A stretch of DNA of 64,000 nucleotides from JASSUD01 sp031963415 (GCA_031963415.1 JASSUI010000001.1:806001-870000); one strand, 5' to 3'. Counted from the first letter of the stretch, positions 46,583 through 56,523 are shown. Translations and numbers: made by a program. Notes: generated by a model from the sequence alone, not told the origin.

Positions 46583-47350
46583 ATGTCTTTTATTGCCATT
46601 ATTCCGGCCCGTTTGGCCTCAAGCCGCCTGCCGGAAAAAGTACTGGCAGAAATCGGTGGCAAGCCAATGGTTGTGCATGTTGCCGAGCGAGCACGCGCTT
46701 CCGGTGCACAACAAACGTTAATCGCTACTGATTCGCCACGCGTTGCTGAGGTAGTGCAGGCCTATGGCTTTGAAGCAGTAATGACACGCGCTGAGCATGC
46801 TTCAGGGACAGATCGCCTGGCTGAGGTGGTTGAGCGATCCGCTTGGCCGGACGATACACTAATTGTTAATGTGCAAGGCGATGAGCCACTGCTTAAACCA
46901 ACCCTGCTCAGTGAAGTTGCTGCGCATTTAGCGAAACATGATGACTGTGCGATTGCCACTGCTGCTTATCCTATTAACCAGGCAGCTGATGTATTCAATC
47001 CCAATATCGTCAAAGTCGTGCTTGATAAGCATGGACGTGCGCTTTATTTTTCACGCGCGCCAATTCCATGGGGGCGGGAAGCTTATCGATCCTTTCCTGA
47101 GGTACAAACTGTTACCCTTCCACCTCAACCGGTATACCACCACATCGGTTTATACGCTTATCGTGCAGGTTTTTTGCGTCGCTTTATCCAGTTACCTCGC
47201 TCAACGCTCGAAGAGACTGAAGCACTTGAGCAATTACGCGCGCTTTGGCATGGCGAGCGTATTGCTGTACTTATCACTGCCCAAGCACCTGCTGCAGGGG
47301 TCGATACGCTCACTGACCTAATACGAGTGCGGACACTATTGGCCGGGTAA
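46583..47350 (+). CDS. kdsB: 3-deoxy-manno-octulosonate cytidylyltransferase
   Basis: 255 residues. It activates KDO as CMP-KDO for the LPS inner core. The nucleotide-binding start IIPARLASSRLPEKVLAEIG and the motifs NVQGDEPLLKP and HIGLYAYRAGFLRRF are present. Cytosolic. Follows the Trm112-family gene by 2 bp. Confidence 0.96.
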   Translation: MSFIAIIPARLASSRLPEKVLAEIGGKPMVVHVAERARASGAQQTLIATDSPRVAEVVQAYGFEAVMTRAEHASGTDRLAEVVERSAWPDDTLIVNVQGDEPLLKPTLLSEVAAHLAKHDDCAIATAAYPINQAADVFNPNIVKVVLDKHGRALYFSRAPIPWGREAYRSFPEVQTVTLPPQPVYHHIGLYAYRAGFLRRFIQLPRSTLEETEALEQLRALWHGERIAVLITAQAPAAGVDTLTDLIRVRTLLAG

Positions 47351-47423
47351 AACTCTTAATCATCGTGGCATAATTCAGAATTTATGTAGATTTTAGGTGT
47401 GTTAAGCATTGTATTTTTTGCTT

Positions 47424-47486
47424 AGGACCTGTTTAGAGCTCGCTTGTAGCCTTCCGCCGAGAAGATGCTAACCGGGCTCTACAAAG
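47424..47486. repeat. Family-3 related repeat fragment
   Basis: ggacctgtttagagctcgct and the following agccttccgccgag resemble the arm of family 3. It lies 118 bp before the full copy at 47604. Confidence 0.45.
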
Positions 47487-47603
47487 AGTTTAGTCAAAGT
47501 GCATGCTATTTCCCTCACATCTAAAAAATCGTGTCTATGTCCTACTGCATTTACCGTTTGAGGAAGTAGATTAGGAGCTTTTGCTTAAATTCAAAAGCTT
47601 AGG

Positions 47604-47702
47604 GCTTATTTAGGTTCTCCTAATGGCCTCGCGCCTTTGCTGCCAGTACTAACTGCGCAGCGAAGAGGGGCAAGGGCGTTAGGAAGACCCTAAACAGGTC
47701 CT
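47604..47702. repeat. Dispersed palindromic repeat, family 3
   Basis: gcttatttaggttctcctaa at the left and ttaggaagaccctaaacagg at the right are near inverse complements. The core gcgcctttgctgccagtac is shared with 33057-33155. It fills most of the 436-bp gap between kdsB and adk. Confidence 0.7.
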
Positions 47703-47786
47703 TAGGCAGAAATTCCTTAGCTATTTGGATAGTTTCTATCAAACAGTAAATGGAGCAAGATAGATCAATTGAAGAGGAACTCAATC

Positions 47787-48488
47787 ATGCGCTTGATCCT
47801 GTTAGGTGCGCCTGGCGCAGGCAAAGGCACCCAGGCAACTTTCATTAAAAATCATTTTGGCATTCCGTCTATTTCGACAGGCGATATGCTGCGCTCTGCT
47901 GTGCGTGCAGGCACACCGCTTGGTCTAAAAGCGCAGAAATTTATGGACGCGGGTGAATTGGTACCAGATGAGCTAATGGTTGGCCTGATCAAAGAACGGC
48001 TCGAGCAGCCTGACTGCGCCAAGGGCTATCTACTTGATGGTTTTCCTCGCACTATCCCGCAAGCTGAAGCTTTAACCCAGGCGGGTATTCCAATCGATTA
48101 CGTGCTTGAGATTGACGTGCCATTTGACGAAATTATTATGCGCATCAGTGGCCGCCGTACACACCCCGCTTCTGGCCGCACTTATCATGTTAAGTTTAAT
48201 CCGCCCAAAGTTGAGGGCAAAGACGATGTCACGGGTGAAGCGTTAATTCAACGCGCTGATGATAAAGAAGAGACCGTGCGCAAACGTCTTGAGGTCTATT
48301 TAGCCCAGACCAAGCCATTGGTTAATTATTATGCTGATTGGACCAAACACAGTGGTCACAGCTCGCTACAAGCTCCTCATTATCGACGTATATCCGGGCT
48401 TGGCGATGTTGATGAAATCTGTAAGCGCGTCTTTGATGCATTGACTGTACAGCCACAGCAAGCCGTACCACAAACAGCAGAGAATTAA
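47787..48488 (+). CDS. adk: Adenylate kinase
   Basis: 233 residues, the long form. P-loop GAPGAGKGT at 7-15, GDMLRSAVRAGTPLG, and LID region RRTHPASGRTYHVKFNPPK without zinc cysteines. It converts ATP + AMP to 2 ADP. ATG 47787 follows gaagagga; a TTG at 47769 is in frame upstream but unlikely. The C-terminus carries a short Gln/Pro-rich extension. Confidence 0.96.
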   Translation: MRLILLGAPGAGKGTQATFIKNHFGIPSISTGDMLRSAVRAGTPLGLKAQKFMDAGELVPDELMVGLIKERLEQPDCAKGYLLDGFPRTIPQAEALTQAGIPIDYVLEIDVPFDEIIMRISGRRTHPASGRTYHVKFNPPKVEGKDDVTGEALIQRADDKEETVRKRLEVYLAQTKPLVNYYADWTKHSGHSSLQAPHYRRISGLGDVDEICKRVFDALTVQPQQAVPQTAEN

Positions 48489-48499
48489 TCTTTAAGCCC

Positions 48500-48640
48500 A
48501 GGCCACAAACTGTCTAAAAGATCATCAGTCGAAGGAGCTCGGAGCGTAGCAACTGGAGTGCACTCAATGTGCATGAAAGCTCTGAGCACCGCCCGAGCGC
48601 GGATCACGGCTTTTGGGGAGATTTGCGGACAGGCTCTTAG
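48500..48640. repeat. Palindromic repeat, family 2 (long copy)
   Basis: ccacaaactgtctaaaagat at the left and cggcttttggggagatttgc at the right, ending ggacaggctc. Longer central part than the other copies. It lies in the 325-bp gap after adk, where no gene is seen. Confidence 0.65.
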
Positions 48641-48813
48641 AGATGACTGGCGGGCAAACTAGAGGGTATACCTCATCCTGATCTATGTTTCATTGTCAAC
48701 GTGCGTAAGTTAGAGTGGTGCAATAATTTTAACGTGCGCACTGTCAAAGCTCGAATACGAGCCGTGAAACCACAGCAAATTATCCTACTGCTTCCGGTCT
48801 ATTGAGTGTCTAC

Positions 48814-49662
48814 CTACTCATCGCCCGGCGGTAGACCTTGCCGTAATTTAGTAATGTGCATTTCAATCATCGCCGCGTCACCCGCGTTAGGTCGTTGCTC
48901 AAGATAAGATTCCAAATCCTCAAGTGCCGCCGAACAATCGCCAACCTGCATAAAAGCAAAACCACGATCTCGCTTTTCTTCAATCTCTCGCGGCAAAAGA
49001 ATCACCAGTCGCTGCTGCACCGCAAGCAATCTCGACCATTGCTCGCTCTGCAGATAAATCATTTTTAGATTACGCAGCAGATTTGCAATAATTTCCCGAC
49101 GTGGTGTGGGGTGCAGCAACGCACTGAGCACATTCAACGCTGATTTCTCGCGCTGATTGTCTCGCATATAAGGTTCAAGCATTTGCACCAATCTAGCTTG
49201 CGAAAGCACCTTCCCTGAAATGGGTTCAATAATAATCTCACCTGCTAGCATGCTTAAGCGCAGCAAGAAATGGCCAGGGAACGATACCCCTTGCACGCGC
49301 AACCCAATCTGCCCAGCCATTTCAAGGTATAGCACAGCAAGTAACAGTGAAGTGCCCCGGCGCTTATGCAGCACAATGTTCAGATAGCTATTTTCTGCAG
49401 CATAATAATTTTTTAAGTCGCTCGAGAAGCCCAGCTCTTGGAAAAAAAACACATTCAGCAGCTGCATTTTTTGAATCATCCCAGCGTCTGACGGCAGTCG
49501 CCTCTTGAGGCGCATCACAAGTGTGTCGATTTCAGCCAATATACTTTGCAAATCGAGATCGGGATAAACATCTTGAGCAATAGAAAGAGCTGTTTCAGTC
49601 AGTGGCAAGGTCTCATCCTCAGCCACGAGCGCACGAAAATATTCAAGCATTCCAGAGATCAT
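48814..49662 (-). CDS. SirB1-family transglutaminase-like/TPR protein
   Basis: 282 residues. The N-terminal transglutaminase-like region (YLNIVLHKRRGTSLLLAVLY, LRVQGVSFPGHFLLRL) and TPR-like C-terminus (QVGDCSAALEDLESYLEQRP) match the SirB1 family, whose biochemical role is unclear. Its ATG overlaps the murJ stop by 4 bp, so it is translated from the murJ message. Confidence 0.88.
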   Translation of the reverse strand: MISGMLEYFRALVAEDETLPLTETALSIAQDVYPDLDLQSILAEIDTLVMRLKRRLPSDAGMIQKMQLLNVFFFQELGFSSDLKNYYAAENSYLNIVLHKRRGTSLLLAVLYLEMAGQIGLRVQGVSFPGHFLLRLSMLAGEIIIEPISGKVLSQARLVQMLEPYMRDNQREKSALNVLSALLHPTPRREIIANLLRNLKMIYLQSEQWSRLLAVQQRLVILLPREIEEKRDRGFAFMQVGDCSAALEDLESYLEQRPNAGDAAMIEMHITKLRQGLPPGDE

Positions 49663-51209
49663 GCTTTGACCCGTCGTTTGAAATAGGAATACTTAAACCC
49701 CATCAGCCATAACATAGAAAAATACAGTACGGCGCTAGTAAGTAAACTAATGCCAAGTAAACCAATGCGCATAAGCGGCGTATCGCCTAGCGCAAGCCAA
49801 TCAAAAGCCTGTCTAAACCACAGCAAAGCGCCTGCTAACACAACACACGCTCCTGCTAAACGTATAAAAAATAATCCCCAGCCTGGAGCAGGTAGATAAA
49901 TGCCCTTTTTACGCAAGCCAATAAACAAAAACAACGCATTGACGCATGCACCAATCCCAATCGATAGAGATAACCCAGCATGGGCAAACAGTGGTACAAG
50001 GAAATAATTACAAAGTTGGGTAATGCACAACACGACCACTGCAATAATGACTGGCGTTTTAATATCTTGCTTTGCATAAAAACCCGGCGCTAATACCTTA
50101 ATTAAGATAAGCCCAAGTAACCCAACGCCATATGCGATGAGCGCACGGCTGACCTGCACCACATCTGCGCTAACAAAGCGGCCGTAATGGTAAAGCGTAG
50201 AAGTAAGCGGCATCGCATAAAGCAGCAACGCTACTGCGCTTGGCGCGGCTAGTAAGAAAGTTATCCGCAATCCCCAATCAAGGAGTGCCGAATATTCGTG
50301 AACATCTGACTCAGCGTGTGCACGCGCCAAGCTCGGCAACAAAATAGTGCCGAGCGCAACACCTAACAACGCCGTAGGAAACTCCATTAACCGATCAGCA
50401 TAAGACAGCCATGACACGCTCCCTTTGGCAAGCCGGGACGCAATATTGGTATTGATAATTAAGCTAAGTTGCGCAACTGATACAGCAAAAGTTGCGGGCA
50501 CCATCTTAAGCAGCACACGCTTTACACCAGGATGCGCAAATGCCCGCCAAAAATTAAAGCTAATCTTTGGCAGCATTTGGATTTTGGCAAGCGCAGGCAG
50601 CTGTATTGCCAGCTGTAGCACTCCGCCTATCACAACCGCTAACGCTAACGCATAAATTGGAGTCTGTAGATGAGGGGCAATGAATAGTGATGCAGTAATA
50701 AAACTCAAATTGAGCAAAGTTGGGGCAAACGCCGGTAGTGAAAACTGCTGATAAGTATTGAGCACACCCGCTGCTAGCGACGTTAAAGAAATGAGCGCGA
50801 TATACGGAAACATAATGCGCGTCATCGTGATAGCTAAAGGGAAAGCTGCACTTCCTCTCAGCCCGCCAGCCACCATTAAAATCACCCAAGCTGCACCAAC
50901 TACTCCAATTGCTGAGAGTAGCACCAACGTCCACGCCAACACAGTTGTCATACTATCTACCAGGCGTTTCGTCGCAGCATGGCCTTGCTGATTTTTAAAT
51001 TCAGCCAAAATGGGGACAAAAGCTTGGGAAAAAGCGCCCTCTGCAGAAAGGCGGCGCAGCATATTGGGAATGCGAAACGCAACGTTAAAAGCATCCGTGA
51101 ATTGGCTTGCGCCAAATGTACTCGCGATCAACGTCTCGCGCGCAAGACCAGTAATACGCGAAAGCAGAGTGAAACCACTGATTGTAAGAAGAGCTTTAAA
51201 TAAATTCAT
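49659..51209 (-). CDS. murJ: Lipid II flippase MurJ
   Basis: 516 residues, about 14 membrane helices, MOP superfamily. It moves lipid II to the periplasmic face for peptidoglycan synthesis. The family start MNLFKALLTISGFTLLSRIT and then AFRIPNMLRRLSAEGAFSQAFVPILAEF are clear. I use ATG 51209, which gives the family N-terminus; a GTG at 51218 lies three codons upstream. Divergent from rpsT, as in Burkholderia. Confidence 0.96.
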   Translation of the reverse strand: MNLFKALLTISGFTLLSRITGLARETLIASTFGASQFTDAFNVAFRIPNMLRRLSAEGAFSQAFVPILAEFKNQQGHAATKRLVDSMTTVLAWTLVLLSAIGVVGAAWVILMVAGGLRGSAAFPLAITMTRIMFPYIALISLTSLAAGVLNTYQQFSLPAFAPTLLNLSFITASLFIAPHLQTPIYALALAVVIGGVLQLAIQLPALAKIQMLPKISFNFWRAFAHPGVKRVLLKMVPATFAVSVAQLSLIINTNIASRLAKGSVSWLSYADRLMEFPTALLGVALGTILLPSLARAHAESDVHEYSALLDWGLRITFLLAAPSAVALLLYAMPLTSTLYHYGRFVSADVVQVSRALIAYGVGLLGLILIKVLAPGFYAKQDIKTPVIIAVVVLCITQLCNYFLVPLFAHAGLSLSIGIGACVNALFLFIGLRKKGIYLPAPGWGLFFIRLAGACVVLAGALLWFRQAFDWLALGDTPLMRIGLLGISLLTSAVLYFSMLWLMGFKYSYFKRRVKA

Positions 51210-51345
51210 ATTCTGCACATTATACGAACCACCTATTAGCAGCTATACCGCCATCCGCTGATAGACCACCTGCAAATTAACCTAAAAATTGTCAGGCAGA
51301 AAATATGTCTAATTAGATAAGAAGAGACAAAAATTAAGATCTATG

Positions 51346-51375
51346 GAGACGCTGAATAAATCGGGAGCGGCATCA
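51346..51375. repeat. Family-1 half repeat
   Basis: ggagacgctgaataaatcgg, then gagcggcat, nearly identical to 34859-34890. No opposite end is clear. Within the 543-bp murJ-rpsT gap. Confidence 0.5.
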
Positions 51376-51596
51376 TACTTCTTTGCCGTACTACAGTACT
51401 AGAACCCGTTCCATAAATGCCTAAAAATGTGATTCGCATTTGTCAAATTAGGGGCTGCGCTCGGGGTTGTTGTAGCTCATATACGGTTGGTACTCTCCGG
51501 TTCTCGGCCTTACTCAACACTATCTCTGCAAGGCTTATCAAAACTCGAGAAATCTGACGAGAATTTTCGACGGTATCTATTCCAAGATGATTTTGC

Positions 51597-51602
51597 TATA
51601 AT
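51597..51602 (+). promoter_or_regulatory. Extended -10 element, likely rpsT promoter
   Basis: TGCTATAAT at 51594-51602 is an extended -10 with a weak -35. A leader hairpin (tccccaatcatctttgctgg, then gga) follows at ~51637-51659, before the S20 gene; it could be a site for S20-linked control, which is inference. Confidence 0.5.
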
Positions 51603-51752
51603 CCGCCCCTTAAAAGATTTGACCGTTTTGTGAATCCCCAATCATCTTTGCTGGGGATATCCAGATTCCACATTCCTATAGAAGTTGCTCGGTTTCGCTA
51701 CTATGCGTTACTAACGGCTTTTATTTAAAGAAAGATAGGTAAGAGAAAGACT

Positions 51753-52034
51753 ATGGCCAATACTGCACAAGCCCGTAAGCGCGCCCGTCAGTCAGCCAAT
51801 GCACGCATTCATAATGCGGCGCAACGCTCCCAGTTTCGCACTGCTATTAAAGCTGTGCGCAAAGCCATTGAGCTTGGTGACGTAAACCAGGCGAAAGAAG
51901 TGTTTCAGCATTCTGCAAAAACGCTTGACATCATCGCTGACAAGAAAATCGTGCACAAAAACAAAGCAGCTCGTCATAAGAGCCGCTTAGCTGCTGCGAT
52001 TAAAAAGCTCTCTGTGTCAGCTGCTGCAGCTTAA
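51753..52034 (+). CDS. rpsT: 30S ribosomal protein S20
   Basis: 93 residues, basic. MANTAQARKRARQSANARIH is the typical S20 start. It binds 16S rRNA at the bottom of the small subunit. ATG 51753 is preceded by gaaagataggtaagagaaagac, purine-rich. Divergent from murJ and followed by a terminator-like hairpin. Confidence 0.98.
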   Translation: MANTAQARKRARQSANARIHNAAQRSQFRTAIKAVRKAIELGDVNQAKEVFQHSAKTLDIIADKKIVHKNKAARHKSRLAAAIKKLSVSAAAA

Positions 52035-52084
52035 ATTTAAGCACTTCTTAGAGTCCGCTTAACATTCCCGACTGCATTTTGTTT

Positions 52085-52110
52085 ACCTCCAGCGCACCAG
52101 TGCCGGAGGT
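52085..52110 (+). terminator. Terminator-like hairpin after rpsT
   Basis: acctcc (52085-52090) pairs with ggaggt (52105-52110), with inner gcac/gtgc pairs; the T run is short. Confidence 0.5.
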
Positions 52111-52200
52111 TTCATCACGTCTTATCAAATAGCTCACAAGCGGACGTTTATTATTTCCCGTCTTTAGACAGCGTAGCGTTTGTGCTAGCTCCACATCTCT

Positions 52201-52530
52201 TCACTCATCCCCTGAGTTGATATTAGCATCCGGCAGCGAACACGCTTGCGTAATTAATAAGCCATTATCTCTCGCAAAATTCATCACAAAATCAAAAGCC
52301 ATCGGCTCAATTTGTTTGAGCTCCTCATCCACTACCACGCACTTTACGTCGCCCATCACCATAGGCCGCACATAGTAAGAATATTTCAGCCGCGCATTGG
52401 GGCCACGCCCACTTGGCACAAATGAAGACAAGACCCCACATAAACGTTCAGCCCAATCACTAGGGCGAAATTTTTTGCCCTCCTCCGTAATGCCCTGAAT
52501 AAAATACTCGCGTGCTTGTGTTTCGGCCAT
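52201..52530 (-). CDS. DUF3579 family protein
   Basis: 109 residues from ATG 52530. The sequence REYFIQGITEEGKKFRPSDW, followed by AERLCGVLSSF, matches the DUF3579 family, which sits beside rpsT in Burkholderia. Unknown function, cytosolic. An upstream in-frame start at 52611 would add 27 non-family residues, so I reject it. Confidence 0.85.
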   Translation of the reverse strand: MAETQAREYFIQGITEEGKKFRPSDWAERLCGVLSSFVPSGRGPNARLKYSYYVRPMVMGDVKCVVVDEELKQIEPMAFDFVMNFARDNGLLITQACSLPDANINSGDE

Positions 52531-53188
52531 AAAAATGCTTATTTCAAATTGGTAGCCAGCTTTTTTGCTGTCATTTATAAATTTAAGAGAATGTCCTATA
52601 ACCCCTGCCACCAGCGCCTAACTGGAAAAATGCTGTAGTTGGTTAACACATCGCTAGATGGGTTATGCAAAGATTATCTAATCGCTATAGCTTAAAGTTT
52701 GGGAAATAGTGAGTAAACTAACACATGCCTGGCTTATTCAGTGTTTCTCTAATGCTCAACTTTATTGCAAACCAACTCAACTTTTCATTTTCATGAGCGA
52801 GCAAAGATGAACAGCATACTAGATATAGGAACGGATAAGGAACTTCTCGCAAGAAATGCGTCTGTCATAAGTCCACTAAAACGACAAAGAGACGCATAAC
52901 AACATTGCTTACTCTAATTTAGACAAAGAGGCATCCGATGTTAATTGCTTTTCTTGCGCTTTTCTTGCGCTTTGCTCGCTATTTTCTTATTCACTAAAGT
53001 AAACACAGTTGCTCGCAACAAGATTCTCAAATTAGCGCTTGTAGTTAAAATTATTGATCATTCGTGTCGCCGCAACGAATCGACGCCATTTATAATTTTT
53101 AGATGATTTATAAGGAAGATACCAAGCCAATCATCAATAATTAGGTAAAACGCGGCTCTTTATTTATTCATGATTTTAGGAAGATATC
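52531..53188. other. Intergenic region, no supported gene
   Basis: 658 bp, increasingly A+T-rich. It holds a family-1 half end (ggcttattcagtgtttctc near 52735) and a direct repeat of cttttcttgcg near 52950. I see no gene. A TTCG near 53062 is followed at N16 by CGAC, not a valid hrpII box. Confidence 0.4.
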
Positions 53189-55483
53189 ATGCATTCAATA
53201 TCTTATTTCTCTTCATTTAGCCCTTGCCGTAACTCATCGGCAAGGTTATCTTTAGATCAAAAGAGCGCTCCAACTTTGGAATTAAATGAAGAGAATATAA
53301 GAGATTTTCAGCATACTTCTTCGCCATCATATGCTGTAAGCGCTCAGCCATCTTCTCAAGAGATAAGAAGATTTCTTGAAGTCTCCTATTTCTTTAAAAA
53401 ACGCTCAAAACCAAAACAGAAGAACCTAAATTACACAGAAATTTTAAGAAAATTAGAAAGCAGAAAATTAATAAATTTTAATCAGTTAAAGAAAGAAATT
53501 TTTCCCTTAATTAAACAAGAAAAAAATTATTTTCTTGCCAAAGAAGGCAACATAAAAAAATATTTTTATAGCATTGAAAATAACTTAACCAATCTCTGGG
53601 GAGATATTGCAGTTGCGACAGATGGCTTTAAAGAGCCGGCCGCCTTCACCTCAATAAGGATACTGGACAACGAAACTGAAGCATGGCTCGATGTAAAAGA
53701 GTTTCGTAATGCAGCCATTAAAGAATTGCTCAGCCGCTTTACCTTGGATCAATTTAAATCAATTCTTACCAATCTCTCGCTTGATCAGCTTACTGATTTA
53801 ATCGCTGATACAACCCCCATCAGTCTGCAATCCGAGCAATCTGATAGGCTCATCGATCAAGATATCTACGTGGAAATTGTCACACGTCTGTTTAATTCTT
53901 TGCAAGAAGCAAAAAATATCTTGAGCCACCTTGGCCTGCGATATTTAGGTAAACCTAATTTACCTTATTGGCAAGCCACTTTAGCCGTTGCCGCTTTAAA
54001 TCCAATACGCAAACTGATCAAAACTGCCGAAACACTGCGAACACTAACGCAACGTAGTGAGGTACCTTTATTTTTGCATACAGCTACTTATTCTCTTTAT
54101 GAACAGCTTTTAACCGATTTAAAAGAATACAAAAATCGATTCCATATTCAAGCACTGCAAGAATTAAAACAAGCACTGCAAATACTTCAAGAATGTAGTT
54201 CGCCGCCTCTTGCCCTCAATCAGCAAATGCTCGATTGTTGGCGCAACCTCTGCGAAAGGATGGCCATGCATTTTCACCATACCTTAATTAGCAACCATAA
54301 CGCGCAGGATATTGTCCATTCTATTCATGATTTATTGCTTGCCTGCACAGAACTAAGCAACTTCTTAGGCATCGATGCTAGCTTTGGACCTTTGCAAAAT
54401 TTTATCAATCGTTCTATTTTGCAAAAATTTATCGACCACTCTATTAAGAAACTAACACCATACCAACGCAATCAATTAGCCAATAAACTAACTTCTGCAC
54501 CAATTGATAGGCTAAAAAAATCGCTTTCAAGCGCTTTACAATTAGAAGATTTAAACACTCTAAAATCAAATAATCTAAAAACCACGTATCTAGATAAATA
54601 CCCATTGCAACAGGCACAAATACAGCAGATTCTTAACTGCTTGCAAATTCCATTTAAACGCCACAGCTCTCTACCACATTTTTCGTATCAGCTTTTCAAT
54701 TACTTTTTTGCTCCTCAGGCAACCGATTATCTCAACGCAATACGGGATATATTTAAAATAGATATTTCAATACCAAATAAAGCCGAACAAAAGCAGCCTG
54801 TATCCGTGCGTGTGCTACGCGGCGATGTGCCGGCTAAAACCATAGAAACCATTCAAGAGCTATTACAAAAAGCAAAAGGAAAAGAGCACCTCTCAGAAGA
54901 GTTGATGAAGAATTGCCAAATTGACTCTCAATACGTTTTAGATGCAACGCGTGGTGCTATTAGAAATAGTGCCTTTAATGGCAAACGAGTATTTAGCAAG
55001 ACTCAAGAAGAAACTACAAAAAATGCAGAAAAAAGAAAACAATATATTGTTGCGTCTTTATTGAGAAATTTTTGCGGCTCAGATCAATTGACCAGCACTT
55101 CTGCTTATCTTAGCCAGACCCCCTACAATCTTATTGACCGCATCCTACCTATTAATGAAGTGGTCACTCTTCCTGGTGGCAAGCCTATTACAGCGCTCTC
55201 TTCAAAAGATAATTTAATGACATGTAACGTCACCTCTCCGACTAATAGAAGACGCTCGGCGTTTATTGAAATTACTTTTGAGAGCAAGAACATCAAAAAT
55301 GCTTTAACGGATGAAATAGAGCCTACCCCTCTAAAATCTGGGAAAAATTATCTACGCTGGAACACCACGCTAGAGGTCAATCAAGATCAAGTCAAACTAG
55401 CTGGCCCAATTACTTATGAGTATGCTTTAACCCCTAAAATCATCCCTCAATCGGCCGCGCCCGATCTCTCTGCCACAACATGA
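53189..55483 (+). CDS. 764-residue orphan protein, candidate secreted effector
   Basis: No recognised family. The first ~60 residues are Ser-rich and probably disordered (SISYFSSFSPCRNSSARLSL). The rest is predominantly helical, Leu/Lys/Asn/Gln-rich, with segments such as LDQFKSILTNLSLDQLTDLI that look like short helical repeats. No signal peptide, membrane helix or catalytic motif is evident. ATG 53189 follows aggaagatatc. A+T content is well above the neighbouring core genes. Its disordered start resembles the orphans at 8137 and 14676, so secretion as a host-directed protein is possible, but no consensus hrpII box is found upstream. Confidence 0.75.
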   Translation: MHSISYFSSFSPCRNSSARLSLDQKSAPTLELNEENIRDFQHTSSPSYAVSAQPSSQEIRRFLEVSYFFKKRSKPKQKNLNYTEILRKLESRKLINFNQLKKEIFPLIKQEKNYFLAKEGNIKKYFYSIENNLTNLWGDIAVATDGFKEPAAFTSIRILDNETEAWLDVKEFRNAAIKELLSRFTLDQFKSILTNLSLDQLTDLIADTTPISLQSEQSDRLIDQDIYVEIVTRLFNSLQEAKNILSHLGLRYLGKPNLPYWQATLAVAALNPIRKLIKTAETLRTLTQRSEVPLFLHTATYSLYEQLLTDLKEYKNRFHIQALQELKQALQILQECSSPPLALNQQMLDCWRNLCERMAMHFHHTLISNHNAQDIVHSIHDLLLACTELSNFLGIDASFGPLQNFINRSILQKFIDHSIKKLTPYQRNQLANKLTSAPIDRLKKSLSSALQLEDLNTLKSNNLKTTYLDKYPLQQAQIQQILNCLQIPFKRHSSLPHFSYQLFNYFFAPQATDYLNAIRDIFKIDISIPNKAEQKQPVSVRVLRGDVPAKTIETIQELLQKAKGKEHLSEELMKNCQIDSQYVLDATRGAIRNSAFNGKRVFSKTQEETTKNAEKRKQYIVASLLRNFCGSDQLTSTSAYLSQTPYNLIDRILPINEVVTLPGGKPITALSSKDNLMTCNVTSPTNRRRSAFIEITFESKNIKNALTDEIEPTPLKSGKNYLRWNTTLEVNQDQVKLAGPITYEYALTPKIIPQSAAPDLSATT

Positions 55484-55639
55484 AAAAGCATTGCAAATGA
55501 GCGTTTAATCTTCAGCATAGACTAGCGTTTGGAGGAAGCGAAAATATTCCCCCCTGGATAATTCGTACGTCCTTGAATGACAAAGGTTTTTAAGTAAGCT
55601 ATCGTTTTATAAATTGCAAAAAACAAGCAATAGAGAAAA

Positions 55640-56220
55640 TAGATCCTGCAATTATTGATGAGAAGAGAATGAGACCAAAGTCTCGACTGATTGAGTCAGA
55701 TATGTTCAGACAATCATTGAGAAAGCCAAGCAACATAAGCGCATGCGCAAGACATTACGTGCATCGCGTTCACGAGTAGGGCAAGGCCCTTAAGCCCTAT
55801 GAGTTTGGTATCAAAGTATTCATTACCATCACTCACAAGGAAGACTTAGTGGTTGGGACACGCTTGAAGCCAGACAATCTCATGATGGACATACACTTAA
55901 TGAAGCCCTCGAGCAGGTGGCAATCTTGAGTGAGGTAGCGCCAGAGGTTGTCATTGTGGATTGTGATTACAAGAGGATTAAAGCCGACAGTATCAAAATC
56001 TATCACGCTGGCTTACGTCGAGAGATCGCGCATACCCTATGCAAAATCATCAAATGACGCACTGCTACTGAACCTACGATTGGTCATATGAAAACTGATG
56101 GCAAACTTGGTCGCAATTGCTCAAAGGCGCACCAGGTGATGATATCTATGCTGTACTTTGTGGCGCTGCGCATAACTTACGTGTGATCCTCAGAAAGTTG
56201 AGGCTTTTTTACCTACCACT
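55640..56220 (+). pseudogene. IS5-family transposase remnant
   Basis: Pieces in different frames: KPYEFGIKVFITITHKEDLV, then SHDGHTLNEALEQVAILSEV, PEVVIVDCDYKR, EPTIGHMKTDGKLGRNCSKA and the tail. Order and motifs are those of IS5-family DDE transposases. Several frameshifts and an in-frame stop make it inactive. The gap 55484-56765 otherwise holds only the hrpII-like promoter before the Nudix gene. Confidence 0.75.
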
Positions 56221-56523
56221 TTTATCCATTTATGCCTGCCTCGGCCAGCTGTCGCTTTGCATTTTTAGGGCAAGTTAATTCACTAAACGATTTATTCAAG
56301 ACAAACTAAATAAATTACAAAAATAGGCGCGCCGTAACGAATTGAGCAACTTCTTATGCTTAAAAAATGGCAATTTTTACACAAAATGATGTAGTTTGAT
56401 CTAATATTCAGCCGTTCTTGTTGGTCTTATTATGCTTCATTACGAGAGACGAGCAGCACAGAAACAACTCGACATATATTTTTACATCACTCTAATTCAG
56501 CACCTTTTCCACAATATAAAAAA

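Noticed and set aside
53062..53085. hrpII box before the 764-residue orphan
   Set aside because: TTCG is followed 16 nt later by CGAC, two or more mismatches from consensus.
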